Shown here: positions 23,902 through 35,969 of the stretch, piece by piece
How the letters are laid out: each line of letters starts with the position of its first letter
Position numbering within the stretch: position 1 is the stretch's first letter
DNA from: Cornus controversa
Lineage: Eukaryota; Streptophyta; Magnoliopsida; Cornales; Cornaceae
NCBI GenBank assembly: GCA_026545225.1
Contig: CM048845.1
Location: forward strand, 57,140,033-57,204,032
DNA: 64,000 nucleotides
Direction: 5' to 3'
Program-made: the position numbers and the translations under genes
The notes under the pieces: model-generated
The model's input: the letters and a program-made list of their open reading frames with translations, nothing else
Database searches by the model: none
What the model was told of the DNA's origin: nothing

Positions 23902-26900
23902 AATGTGTGGAGAGTATTTTAATTGTGAGAAAAATGCTTTAAGTGTGTGAAAAAATGCTTTAAATGTGTGGAAAATGAGAAAAAATGAAACTAAAAAATG
24001 TGAATATAAATTTTTGTAATTTTTTGTGCAAACTACATCTTTCAAATGTGCCTAAGAGTTCCAAAAACAATTGGAATGGAAAAAAATATATATATTTGTT
24101 TTAAGTGTGTGGAAAATACTTTAAAAGTATGAAAAGTGAAAAAAATGAGATTAAAAAATGTGAAAATTAAAATTTTATGATATTTTGTGCAAAAACATCA
24201 TTCATATATGCCTAAGAGTTTCTAAAAAAATTGGAAAGCAAAAACATAAAAAAATATTTGTTTTAGGTGTGTGGAAAAGTACTTTAAATATGTGGAAAAT
24301 GACTTTAAATGTGTGGAAAGTACTTTAAAAGTGTGGAAATTGAGGAAAAAATTAGACTAAAAAATATGAATATAAATTTTTTGGATTTTTTTGGGCAAAT
24401 ACATCCTTCAAATATACCTAAGAGTTTCTAAAAAAATTGAAAATAAAAAAATAAATAACATTATTTGTTTTAAGTGTGTGGAAAGTACTTTAAAAGTGTG
24501 AAAAGTTAAAAAAAAAAAGAGATTAAGAAATGTGAATATAAATTTTTATGATTTTTTTTGTGAAAAAACATCTCTCATATATACGAAAGAGTTCCTAAAA
24601 AAGTTGGAAAAATAAAATATAAAAAATTATTTGTTTTAGATGCGTGGAAAATTACTTTGAATGTGTGGAGAAGTACTTTAAATTTGTGGAATGTACTTTA
24701 AAAGTGTGGAAAGTGAGAAAATGTGAGCCTAAAAAATGTGAAAATATTTTTTTATGATTTTTTTGTGCAAAAATATTCTTCAAATATGCCTAAGAGTTAC
24801 AAAAAAATATTGGAAAGCAAAAAACAAAAAAGCAATTGTGTTAAGTGTGTGGAGAGTACTTTAAAAGTGTGGAAAGTAAAAAAAAAAATGAGATTAAAAA
24901 ATGTGAATATAAAATTTTATGATTTTTTTGTGCAAAAGCATCTTTAATATATGACTAAGAGTTTCTAAAAAAATTGGAAAGAAAAAACATAAAAAAATAT
25001 TTGTTTTAGGTGTGTGAAAAAGTACTTTAAATGTGTGGAAAGTACTTTAAAAGTGTGAAAATTGAGGAAAGAAATAGACTAAAAAATGTGAATATAAAGT
25101 TTTTGGATTTTTTTAAACAAAAAGATCCTTCAAATATACCTAAGAGTTTATAAAAAAATTGAAAAGAGAAAAATAAAAAAAATTATTTGTTTTAAGTGTG
25201 TGGAAAGTACTTTAAAAGTGTGGAAAGTGAAAAAAAATGAGATTAAAAAATGTGAAAATTAAAATTTTATGATTTTTTGTGCAAAAACATCATTCATATA
25301 TGCCTAAGAGTTTCTAAAAAAATTGGAAAGCAAAAACATAAAAAAATATTTGTTTTAGGTGTGTGGAAAAGTACTTTAAATATGTGGAAAATGACTTTAA
25401 ATGTGTGGAAAGTACTTTAAAAGTGTGGAAATTGAGGAAAAAATTAGACTAAAAAATATGAATATAAATTTTTTGGATTTTTTTGGGCAAATACATCCTT
25501 CAAATATACCTAAGAGTTTCTAAAAAAATTGAAAATAAAAAAATAAATAACATTATTTGTTTTAAGTGTGTGGAAAGTACTTTAAAAGTGTGAAAAGTTA
25601 AAAAAAAAAAGAGATTAAGAAATGTGAATATAAATTTTTATGATTTTTTTTGTGAAAAAACATCTCTCATATATACGAAAGAGTTCCTAAAAAAGTTGGA
25701 AAAATAAAATATAAAAAATTATTTGTTTTAGATGCGTGGAAAATTACTTTGAATGTGTGGAGAAGTACTTTAAATTTGTGGAATGTACTTTAAAAGTGTG
25801 GAAAGTGAGAAAATGTGAGCCTAAAAAATGTGAAAATATTTTTTTATGATTTTTTTGTGCAAAAATATTCTTCAAATATGCCTAAGAGTTACAAAAAAAT
25901 ATTGGAAAGCAAAAAACAAAAAAGCAATTGTGTTAAGTGTGTGGAGAGTACTTTAAAAGTGTGGAAAGTAAAAAAAAAAATGAGATTAAAAAATGTGAAT
26001 ATAAAATTTTATGATTTTTTTGTGCAAAAGCATCTTTAATATATGATTAAGAGTTTCTAAAAAAATTGGAAAGAAAAAACATAAAAAAATATTTGTTTTA
26101 GGTGTGTGAAAAAGTACTTTAAATGTGTGGAAAGTACTTTAAAAGTGTGAAAATTGAGGAAAGAAATAGACTAAAAAATGTGAATATAAAGTTTTTGGAT
26201 TTTTTTAAACAAAAAGATCCTTCAAATATACCTAAGAGTTTATAAAAAAATTGAAAAGAGAAAAATAAAAAAAATTATTTGTTTTAAGTGTGTGGAAAGT
26301 ACTTTAAAAGTGTGGAAAGTGAAAAAAAATGAGATTAAAAAATGTGAAAATTAAAATTTTATGATTTTTTGTGCAAAAACATCATTCATATATGCCTAAG
26401 AGTTTCTAAAAAAATTGGAAAGCAAAAACATAAAAAAATATTTGTTTTAGGTGTGTGGAAAAGTACTTTAAATATGTGGAAAATGACTTTAAATGTGTGG
26501 AAAGTACTTTAAAAGTGTGGAAATTGAGGAAAAAATTAGACTAAAAAATATGAATATAAATTTTTTGGATTTTTTTGGGCAAATACATCCTTCAAATATA
26601 CCTAAGAGTTTCTAAAAAAATTGAAAATAAAAAAATAAATAACATTATTTGTTTTAAGTGTGTGGAAAGTACTTTAAAAGTGTGAAAAGTTAAAAAAAAA
26701 AAGAGATTAAGAAATGTGAATATAAATTTTTATGATTTTTTTTGTGAAAAAACATCTCTCATATATACGAAAGAGTTCCTAAAAAAGTTGGAAAAATAAA
26801 ATATAAAAAATTATTTGTTTTAGATGCGTGGAAAATTACTTTGAATGTGTGGAGAAGTACTTTAAATTTGTGGAATGTACTTTAAAAGTGTGGAAAGTGA

Positions 26901-28790
26901 GAAAATGTGAGCCTAAAAAATGTGAAAATATTTTTTTATGATTTTTTTGTGCAAAAATATTCTTCAAATATGCCTAAGAGTTACAAAAAAATATTGGAAA
27001 GCAAAAAACAAAAAAGCAATTGTGTTAAGTGTGTGGAGAGTACTTTAAAAGTGTGGAAAGTAAAAAAAAAAATGAGATTAAAAAATGTGAATATAAAATT
27101 TTATGATTTTTTTGTGCAAAAGCATCTTTAATATATGATTAAGAGTTTCTAAAAAAATTGGAAAGAAAAAACATAAAAAAATATTTGTTTTAGGTGTGTG
27201 AAAAAGTACTTTAAATGTGTGGAAAGTACTTTAAAAGTGTGAAAATTGAGGAAAGAAATAGACTAAAAAATGTGAATATAAAGTTTTTGGATTTTTTTAA
27301 ACGAAAAGATCCTTCAAATATACCTAAGAGTTTATAAAAAAATTGAAAAGAGAAAAATAAAAAAAATTATTTGTTTTAAGTGTGTGGAAAGTACTTTAAA
27401 AGTGTGGAAAGTGAAAAAAAATGAGATTAAAAAATGTGAAAATTAAAATTTTATGATTTTTTGTGCAAAAACATCATTCATATATGCCTAAGAGTTTCTA
27501 AAAAAATTGGAAAGCAAAAACATAAAAAAATATTTGTTTTAGGTGTGTGGAAAAGTACTTTAAATATGTGAAAAATGACTTTAAATGTGTGGAAAGTACT
27601 TTAAAAGTGTGGAAATTGAGAAAAAAATTAGACTAAAAAATATGAATATAAATTTTTTGGATTTTTTTGGGCAAATACATCCTTCAAATATACCTAAGAG
27701 TTTCTAAAAAAATTGAAAATAAAAAAATAAAAAACATTATTTGTTTTAAGTGTGTGGAAAGTACTTTAAAAGTGTGAAAAGTTAAAAAAAATGAGATTAA
27801 GAAATGTGAATATAAATTTTTATGATTTTTTTTGTGAAAAAACATTTCTCATATATACGAAAGAGTTCTAAAAAAGTTGAAAAAATAAAATATAAAAAAC
27901 TATTTGTTTTAGATGAGTGGAAAATTACTTTGAATGTGTGGAGAAGTACTTTAAATTTGTGGAATGTACTTTAAAAGTGTGGAAAGTGAGAAAATGTGAG
28001 CCTAAAAAATGTGAAAATATTTTTTTATGATTTTTTTGTGCAAAAATATTCTTCAAATATGCCTAAGAGTTATAAAAAAATATTGGAAAGCGAAAAAAAA
28101 AAAATCAATTGTGTTAAGTGTGTGGAGAATACTTTAAAAGTGTGGAAAGTGAAAAAAAATGAGATTAAAAAATGTGAATATAAAATTTTATGATTTTTTT
28201 TGTGTAAAAACATCCTTCATATATGCCTAAGAGTTTTTAAAAATTATTGGAAAGAAAAAACATAAAAAAATATTTGTTTTAGATGTGTGAAAATATACTT
28301 TAAATGTGTGGAATGTAGTTTAAATGTATGGAAGGTGAGTAAATGTGAGCCTAAAAAATGTGAAAGTAATTTTTTTATAATTCTTTTGTGCAAATACATT
28401 TTTCAATTATGCTTAATAGTTCCTAAAAAAAATGTGAATATAAATTTTTATGATTTATTTGTGAAAAAAATCTTTCCAACGTGTCTATAAATTGCTAAAT
28501 AAATTGTAAAAATAACATAAAAAAATATTTATTTTAAGTGTAAAAAAGTAATTTAAATGTGTGGAAAGTGAGTAAAAATGAGATAAAAAATGCGAATGTA
28601 AATTTTTATGATTTATTTGTGAAAAAATATCTTTTAAATTTTTTAAGCAATTTTTTTTATGTCCACAAACATTTAAACACATTTTTTTTTTATAAACATT
28701 TTTAAAGAATATTAAAATGTATATATTTTATGTGTAAGAAATATTTTAAATGTAGTGAAAATTTACTCAAATGTGTAAAATGAATGGGAA
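23902..28790 (-). repeat. Right arm: the same monomers in inverted orientation
   Basis: The complement of the left-arm monomer (AAAAATGTGAATATAA, TTTGTGCAAA, CTAAGAGTT, AAATTGGAAAG, AAGTGTGTGGAAAGTACTTT) repeated over 4.9 kb. The junction with the left arm reads CACACTTAAATGTGTG, a near-perfect palindrome centred at about 23900, so the arms abut directly. Monomers near the right end (28290-28790) are more diverged. Confidence 0.88.
24148..28240 (-). repeat. 1,092-bp higher-order repeat, about 3.75 copies
   Basis: Equivalent points lie at 24723, 25815, 26907 and 27996, giving periods of 1092, 1092 and 1089 bp. Each unit holds six roughly 182-bp monomers. Copies one to three are nearly identical over the stretches I compared; the fourth has more substitutions and small indels. 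This expansion accounts for most of the length difference between the two arms. Confidence 0.9.
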
Positions 28791-28799
28791 AATTTTTAT

Positions 28800-29122
28800 T
28801 TTTTTTGTCTTAAGTTAAAACATAGCCTAAGTTATACTCAAATTGAAGCTCTCGAAATATTCTATTGAACAAAATTAGTTTCATCAAAAAATATTATTTA
28901 TAGTAAAAGTTATTGAATTTTAAGTGGAAAGGAAAAAAGTGTAAAACATATATATATATACAGTGTACCGATATTATAAAATGAATCATCTATATATATG
29001 TATGCACATATAGATATTATAAACTATTCAAAATGAAACTATATATTTATAAGATAATAATATTTTATTACATTCGGATTACAGCATGTTACGCAGCCGA
29101 TTACCGCAGAGGATCCTGGTTC
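28800..29122 (-). repeat. Right terminal inverted region of the foldback element
   Basis: Inverted counterpart of 21081-21310. It is longer because about 120 bp of AT-rich sequence (about 28930-29070) interrupts the inverted match. Confidence 0.78.
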
Positions 29123-29131
29123 CATTAGTAC

Positions 29132-29541
29132 ACCACACAGGAACTCATAGAGCATACGCATATGTGCCCACTCTCACACACTTTTTTGTTTTTTATTATT
29201 TCTTCTCTTTACTTTTCTTTCCCAACACACTCCATCCAACCATCTGTGCACACACCCGCACATCAGTGTATACACCGCACCTTCAACACTCACACATAAA
29301 GGTTGACTACGAATCAAATTGAATCAGATTTGACGTAAATTCAATCCAATCCCTAATTTATGAAATTTTAATTCGATTTGGTCACGAATTAATTCATATA
29401 TGTGAAATAAAAAATTAGATTGAATCAAATTAAACAAATTGGATTTGTTCTAAACAATCCAATTTTTTTTATTTCTTAAACCATGATCTGTAGCCCAATA
29501 TCAAATTTAGAATGATTAACAGTCGCAAATTTAAATTTTAA
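29132..29541. other. CA/T-rich module and AT-rich debris
   Basis: 29160-29300 is a CACACA and poly-T rich module like those near 59.6, 60.4 and 61.3 kb. 29300-29470 is a GAATCAAATTGAATCAGATT-type repeat-like sequence that could be the start of a hAT-type element (TAAAGGTTGACTACG), but I found no matching right end. No gene is visible. Confidence 0.4.
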
Positions 29542-29828
29542 ATTATTGTAATGACCTATAATTTTTAAAAATTACATGTTGTTTTAAAAGAAATTCACAA
29601 ACAAATGTCAAGGTAGTATTCTTCACGAAATTCATATTTTTATTGTTATTTTTATTATTATTAAAATATTTTTTACAAATTTATTTTATAAGATAATTAT
29701 ATAAAGGTATAGATATGTATAAATTATACATATTGACATGTGTATAGAAACTCAATGAGTACACTTAATAAGAAAAAAATTAAACTCACAACTCTTAGGG
29801 TTCTCCAACAGATGTCACTATTGTTCTT

Positions 29829-29990
29829 TAGGTTACAACCCTTTCCTCTTACTAGAGTAATTATAAGGTCATAAGTTACAACCTTTCATCTTACTTGAGT
29901 AATGATTAGAGCTTAGGTTACAACCTTTCATTTTACTTGAATAATGATTAGAGCTTAGGTTACAGTCTCTTCATTGACTAAATTAATGAA
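29829..29990. repeat. Short tandem repeat, unit about 50 bp
   Basis: About three and a half copies of TTAGGTTACAACCTTTCAT followed by TTACTTGA.TAATGATTAGAG, between the two LTR-start copies. Confidence 0.8.
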
Positions 29991-30409
29991 TAGTTGATTT
30001 GTATTATTCTAACAAGTTTAACATTCTATATAAATGGGTGCTTGAGAAGACCTACATGATCACATGATAGTTTGTGATGACCTGTAATTTATTTTATTAT
30101 TATGAGATTGTTTTTATTATTATTATTATTTAAAAAAAATATTGTTACAAATTTGTTATGAGACCGTGATATAAAAGTGTGTGTGTGTATATATATAAGT
30201 GAGTGTGAAAAATAGTAATGTGGGGATATGAAGGGGTTAGTAATGATGAGTTATTTATTGCAATAAGTGTTACTTATTGTGTTGTTAATAGGGAGTAAAT
30301 CACTAATTAATAGGAGACTTTACAGCTTCTCAACTGATGCAAAATTTATATTTAATTATTATCTAAATTAAATGTCAGACCTTTCATTTCTCGTCAGTTA
30401 CAAAAGAAC

Positions 30410-30412
<3 letters not shown>

Positions 30413-30459
<47 letters not shown>
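30413..30459. repeat. Microsatellite (TA)n
   Basis: Over 20 TA units. A second TA run is at 30950-30976. Confidence 0.93.
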
Positions 30460-30460
<1 letters not shown>

Positions 30461-30945
30461 CAATAGATCTCTCTTACTTTCGACATAACATTCGCTCATT
30501 TAGAAATTAGAGAGAGAAGATGGAATGAGAGAAAATGTTAATCGACAGAGGAAAAGAGTTAGAATAGGTAGGGAATTTAAATGGTACTCTATTTTTATAT
30601 ATGCTAGTAGATGGAAGTTATAGAAGAAATATTTTTTATTTTTTATTCTGTTTTGTTATATACGTTCCTATATATATTCATATTTATGGAATTCATTTGT
30701 TAATGGGTCTATATAATTAATGATGTGGGTCTTGAAATAAGTTGTTAGTATGACAGTGAGTGATATACATATTGTAAACAATTAGTAAGTCGTTGACTTT
30801 TTTGTTTATATATGTATTTTATTTGGTTCTTGGTATATAATTAAAATGGTATATATATTACATTGGTATTACTAGTTGTTTATATATATACACGTGTGTA
30901 TTGTTTGTATGGAATCAATGGACCCAAATTGTGGGTAAAGGTAAC

Positions 30946-30976
<31 letters not shown>

Positions 30977-32295
30977 TCTTTAAGATTGTAAACTCACTTT
31001 TGTTATGTTTTAGTTTTATAATTTGAGATTACTTGTTTTGAATTAAGTTTAGCTAAATTTATAGTTATAAGAAATAAGCTCATTGTTGCTTTTGGGTGTT
31101 TTATTTATTGTTTAATTAATTATTGATCAAGTGAAATTTTATAAATGAATAGTGTTTTGAAGAGAGAAGTTTTATCTTCTGAATTCGGTGGTATTTAAGT
31201 ATTTGGTTTGAGAAATGGTACACAAATTATGTTTTGTTTATGAATGTGAATGAAATTTGATTGTGTGTGCTCATACATGTATAACCAGATGAAAATAGGC
31301 AGGGTTGTAATCCCTTCGGTCGAAAAATCGAGAACTGTTCGGAACTATAGTTGGATTCAGCGGCCCGCCGTGAGAATGACCAAAAATCTGCGGTGTGTGT
31401 GTGCGGTATACATGTTGAGGGGTTATATTATGGTTAATTTATCAATAATTGATTTATACTTGCACTAGTTATTTATTGAACGATTATTTGTAGGGTATAT
31501 ATGATGATGTTATAATAGTTTACTGAATATGTTCGGACTTGACTTTATGCTAAAATATTAAATGGCGGTTGCATTTTACAGTAGTTGTTTTATCATTATT
31601 ATTTTTATTTATGCCTAAATTTATATATATTTAAGTTATATATTTTTTTGTATGCTGTTTCGTGTATATATAGAAGTAGAGTTGTTGTTTTTCCTACTGG
31701 GCGATTGTTGTGCTCACCCCAAAAATATTTCAAGTCTGGTTGAAGTATGGAGTAGCGAAGAATTTATCAGAGGTTACTTGAGAACGTGTTTTGTCATAAA
31801 GAGTTTAAATGGAGGTTATTTTATTATAATATCTTTTGTAATTGGAAAGAAAAATTTTGGTTGTGGGTGTAAGATATTATTTTATTGAGATGAAATATTA
31901 AGTGAGAAAGTTTGTAGTTGAAATATTAACTCTATATGGTTTTAATTAACTAATATGTCTATTTTATTTAATTTTATTTTATCACATCTCAAAAATTCGG
32001 GGCGTGACAATTATAGTATTGATGGGAGTGATATGATGCAAGCATGAATGAACCCCAACATTCTGGTATTTCTTAATCACTAATTACCTAATAATAACCC
32101 CAACATTCTGGAATTTCTAGTAACAACAGTATTATAAATTTTGAATGAGACTATTTGCTGACTTAGGAGGGTGTATTCAATTAGGATTTTGAAAGACGTT
32201 TTTTAAGTGACAGACTTTCATGAATTTCTATGAATTTAAGTAGAATTTATGGATTTTTATATATTTTTAATACAGACTTTCATGGATTTCTATAG

Positions 32296-33789
32296 ACTTT
32301 TGTTACCCAAGAATTGACCCTAGAGGGGGGGTGAATAGGGGTCAATGGCAAACTATGATGTTTTCTCCACAAATTTAAATTGCAACAAGCAAATAAAATT
32401 ATGCAAATAATAGATAAAGACAATAAATAAATTACAAAATGATAAGGAGCTAGAGATAGAGAAAATCAAACGCAAGTGACTCAAGATGTAGCATGGTTCG
32501 GAATATCCTACTCCACGACTCAAGATCCCTCTTGAGATTTTTCAAATCCACTACAGCTTCTCCTTTCGGGTGGAGAGCAAACATTTACAATAAAGAACAC
32601 AAACTCCTCCTTTCTCTTGCTAAGTGAAGTCCTCCACTTAGTCTTCTAGGGTTCAACCAACTCTTTACAATGAATGATAAGAGAATTTGAAGTACAAATA
32701 TTTTATCTCTCAAAGATAAAATTCTCAAATGAAAGCTCACAACTATAGATATATATGATTCTCAAGTTTGAAGCTCAAGACTTAATTGAATAAGAGTGAG
32801 AAGAGTGAATCGTATATTGAATACTTGTATCTCTGGTAGTTGTATGTTTAAATGTAGAACAAGAGATGTATATATAGCCACTCTCACGAAAATAGTTGTT
32901 GGAAGGTGGGTGAAGACAATAAATGCACCAACTAGCCGTTTAATTTTGAATTTGGGGAAAAGCAGTAGACTTTCTGCTTGAAGCAGTCGACTTTATTTGA
33001 GCCTTCAAAAAGTCAGATTCAAGCTGCCTAAAAGAGTCGACTTTCTCTAATGCATAAGACGACTATTTTATCAAATCTCATAAACTAAAATAGAAAGAAA
33101 GTCTTCTATATGTTTTGAGATAGTCTTCTATCTTAGTGCTCTAGAAATGACATTTTCATAAAAGTACAAACTAAAATAAAAAGATAGTTTTCTATATGAT
33201 TTGAGATAGTCCTCTATCTTATTATTCCAGAAAAGTCATTTTCACAAAAGTTCATAAACTAAAATAGAAATATAGTCTTCTATATGATTTGAGATAGTCT
33301 TCTATCTTACTACTCTAGAAATGTCATTTTTGCACTGCCTAAAATAGTCGACTTTATAATTCAACTAAGTCGACTGATTTTGGAATTCATTTGAAAGGCA
33401 ACTTAGTCAAGACATTCATGAGCTAAAAAATTAATCTAAAAAGCTAAGAGCCACTTATGGAAATTTAGAAATATGATGCATGTGGTCTTAGATTCAATTT
33501 TAGACATTGAGCTTCAAACAGATAAATCAAATTTAGCTTTACAAAATATACCTAAGCTCTCACCATATCCTGTCTACCCCATTGCTTCTTTGTTTTGCAT
33601 AATACTTCAAGCTTGAGGTGCAAATTTCTTTTTCATTGATATTCACATGAGATGAAAGCTCATTTGAATATATATGATCATTCTAGTCAATCACTAAAAA
33701 CAAATGTTAGTAATTAACACCATTAATGGTTTGTTATCATCAAAATTACGAGATTACCCTTACGTTAAAATCTTTGGGTCAACAACTTT
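32296..33789. mobile_element. TG..CA insertion of 1.5 kb with 5-bp TSD (solo LTR or small LTR element)
   Basis: Spans 32301-33784, starts TGTTACCCAAG, ends TTTGGGTCAACA, and is flanked by ACTTT on both sides. The CTAGAGGGGGGGTGAATAGG block lies near the start. The interior has a repeated GTCGAC(T) motif (32986, 33029, 33347, 33373) and a roughly 85-bp unit around AAACTAAAATAGAAAGA..GTCTTCTAT..GATAGTC repeated three times (33085-33325). No coding domain is visible. Confidence 0.65.
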
Positions 33790-35116
33790 TCTTACAGATT
33801 TTTATGGATTTGTATAGACTTCTATTAGAGGCTTTGATGGATTTTTATAAACTTGTAATGACTTCTTCAATATATTTTATTTATTTGTATCATTGAATTA
33901 TATTTTTGCGTACAAGTAAACCAATGGTTCAAGAGACAGGTATAATGCAAAATGGATAAGTTATCATTTATGGTTTCTGCTATTTGGAATTATTTAATAG
34001 AATTATTAAGAACCTATACAAATTTACATATATCCCTCCTCAAAACAGTGCGAAGAATGATTAAGCAATATATGTCAAAATGAAAGTTGAAAGTATGATT
34101 TGGATTGGGCTAAATCATGTTCCTTCTTTTGTTATTTTATTATATGTTAAGCTAATGACAAAAAAGTTATACTCATGGTAAGTGGAATATTTTCATATTT
34201 TCTAATTTTTGTCTCATTGTATTCGATAGATAAGATATATAGACAGGTTGTTTTTTTTATAAAAAAGAAAAAAAAAATTATGCTATTGCGGCGAGCACCA
34301 TAATTTTCAGGAAAAGCAAAATTTATAACAAATGCAAAACAACTGTCATTCACAAAAATATAGTGACAAGTTTATAACAAGTTTGAAAGCAAAATTCAAA
34401 CAAAAATATTTAACTTTCATTACTCAATATCCTTAGTTTTCATTGTTATCATTGTGCCTAACATCTCTCCACATATTCAAAGATATAATAAATCTCCATT
34501 CATTAACATTATCTCATTGTTGCTCGTGTTCGAAAAAATTATTTTCAAAAAATTATGAAAGATAGCTCTTTACAAATAATTTTTTTTGTAACGGAGTTTT
34601 TAGAAAATGATTTTCATAAAACTTACAATAAAATAATTTTTTTTGTACAACTTTCTAGGTTTTCATTTATCTGAAACATAAAACTGTTTTTAAAAAATTA
34701 AACCAAATAGATTCTAAATATCTACTTTTGATGCCCCATAAAATATCTTTCATATGAAATTCTTTATAAAAATTATTTTTATTTTTATTTTGTATATTTA
34801 AAAGGTATATAGACATTTGTTTTATTGTATTTATGGCTTATTAAATGAGTATACATATGAGTATAAAATATGTACAAGTGTATATAAACATTGTAGCATG
34901 TTAAATGGGTATCTATATGAGAGTAATTTTGTAAAAGTGTATATGCATTGATATGTAATAAACTATAAATCCATACAACTTTTGATAAATTGTTTCAATA
35001 TTAAAGACAATGTGGACTGTGGGTATGGAAAGTACATGCCCTCAGTAGACCATTATTTTCAACGACAAGGTAATACCACCCTCACGAACCCTATTTTGTG
35101 TGTGTGTGTGTGTGTG
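33790..35116. other. AT-rich noncoding sequence ending in (TG)n
   Basis: Interior of the candidate Harbinger element. No gene is supported. It ends in the (TG)n(TA)n microsatellite at 35097-35121, the insertion site of the Tat element. Confidence 0.5.
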
Positions 35117-35121
35117 TATAT

Positions 35122-35435
35122 TGATGAAGCAAAAATTCACCCCGAGCTAGTCAAAAGCCAACCTATAAAAAAGGACAAGAGAAGAGTAGTCGAAAGGGCA
35201 CCGGCACGGTACCGGCCGACTACGCTTCGACGATCAAGTCAGAAATCGGAACGACTTCTAAAGCTGTCAAGGAATTCTGAGGGTATTAATTGCGTACCTT
35301 GGTATATGAATCGTCTAGTATTTATAGCGACCAAGTGACAGACGTGTCCTAGTAAAACTCTATCTCCTCAACCTGGTCAAAGTTTTCTCCTCTTCCACGT
35401 CACATGTCTCGTATTAGGAGTTAACCACCCCATCA
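35122..35435 (-). repeat. 3' LTR of the Tat-type element
   Basis: Matches 58390-58732 except that it lacks a 29-bp segment (around CTTTTCTCACTTGGGG in the other copy). A TATA-like box (CTATAAATAC on the minus strand) is near 35320. Confidence 0.88.
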
Positions 35436-35964
35436 GATGCCCCCTGTTTATGAGAGTCACTTGTCGAGTATCAAGAACACATTACATACACCCCATTTTT
35501 TTTCTTTTTTTTTTTTTTGCACGGACCCGATTCGGGCAACGCTCGGCCAGGGCGAGCAGCGCCCAACTTCCACCATGCTTTGCTCCACGCCTGACCTTGT
35601 ACATGCTCCTGCTCCGTGCCCGGCCTTATGACCGTTGGTTTGCTAGCCTTTGCCCTGCTCCTTATGACTCTTAATTTTCTAGTCGTTGTCTGCTGCTTGT
35701 GACCGTTGATTTACTAGCCGTTGCACCTGAACGTTGGGGAGTGGTATGCATTGCCTATATAAGTAGCTCCCTCTTCATTTATATCTGCATCAACTTAATT
35801 GCTTAATAGCTCATGCCTGATACTTTCATACACTCTTTCTCCCGCTGCTTGCACGTTATTGACCATAGCTTCAACAAGCAATCTCTAGAAAGCTTTACCC
35901 CCGGCTCACCCCTTGTACAAGTGTTCGAGTTTTTTCATTCCATAATGGTGGATTACTACGAGTG
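35436..35964 (+). promoter_or_regulatory. 3' region of the Tat element with a plus-strand promoter
   Basis: Just inside the LTR, a T-rich run (35494-35518) is followed by three loose copies of a TGACCGTTG.TTTGCTAGCC unit (35628-35725), then a TATA box (TATATAAG, 35756-35763), an A/C-rich leader and an ATG at 35945. It points away from the retrotransposon's own genes, into the antisense frame that continues at 50047 beyond the Athila insertion. I infer that it is the promoter of that antisense gene. Confidence 0.6.
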
Positions 35965-35968
35965 CTAG
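35945..35968 (+). pseudogene. First codons of the antisense gene, cut by Athila
   Basis: ATG at 35945 starts MVDYYEC and then a stop (TAG 35966-35968) at the very edge of the Athila insertion. Reading on at 50047 keeps the frame. This is the amino-terminal scrap of the gene described at 50047-51897. Confidence 0.5.
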
Positions 35969-35969
35969 G

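Larger units (their letters stand above)
21072..29131. mobile_element. Giant foldback (Mutator-like) element with exact 9-bp TSD
   Basis: The element spans 21081-29122 (8,042 bp). It is flanked on both sides by the exact 9-bp CATTAGTAC (21072-21080 and 29123-29131), the TSD size of Mutator-like elements. The left end GGAGCCGGATCC and the reverse complement of the right end GAACCAGGATCC pair at 8 of 12 positions, then a unique inverted terminal region follows. Everything between is two arrays of about 182-bp monomers in opposite orientation that meet near 23900 with no loop. No transposase or other credible gene is present, so it must be mobilised in trans, if at all. Confidence 0.8.
29542..32014 (+). 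mobile_element. LTR-derived gypsy remnant (solo LTR or internally deleted) with 5-bp TSD
   Basis: The element spans 29547-32009. It starts TGTAATGACC, ends TTCGGGGCGTGACA, and carries the 5-bp ATTAT on both sides (29542-29546 and 32010-32014). The CTGGGCGATTGTTGTGCTCA block near 31700 resembles the equivalent block of the solo LTR at 11374-13898. A second copy of the LTR start, TGTGATGACCTGTAATTT, lies at 30073. This fits either an internally duplicated solo LTR, or a full element whose 5' LTR and internal region were mostly deleted, leaving 30073-32009 as the 3' LTR. Confidence 0.72.

Noticed and set aside
24723..24947. A 74-residue frame repeated at 25815, 26907 and 27996, suggesting a repeated gene
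   Set aside because: It lies wholly in the AT-rich satellite monomers, repeats because the DNA repeats, is made of Lys/Asn/Phe from A/T runs and has no domain.
21340..28790. CRISPR-like or centromeric satellite array
   Set aside because: There are no uniform short repeats with unique spacers, and the inverted arms with terminal sequence and a 9-bp duplication show a transposon, not a centromere block.
31250..31888. Two frames of 72 and 78 residues in the LTR remnant
   Set aside because: They lie inside a sequence bounded by LTR ends and a target duplication, without recognisable motifs.
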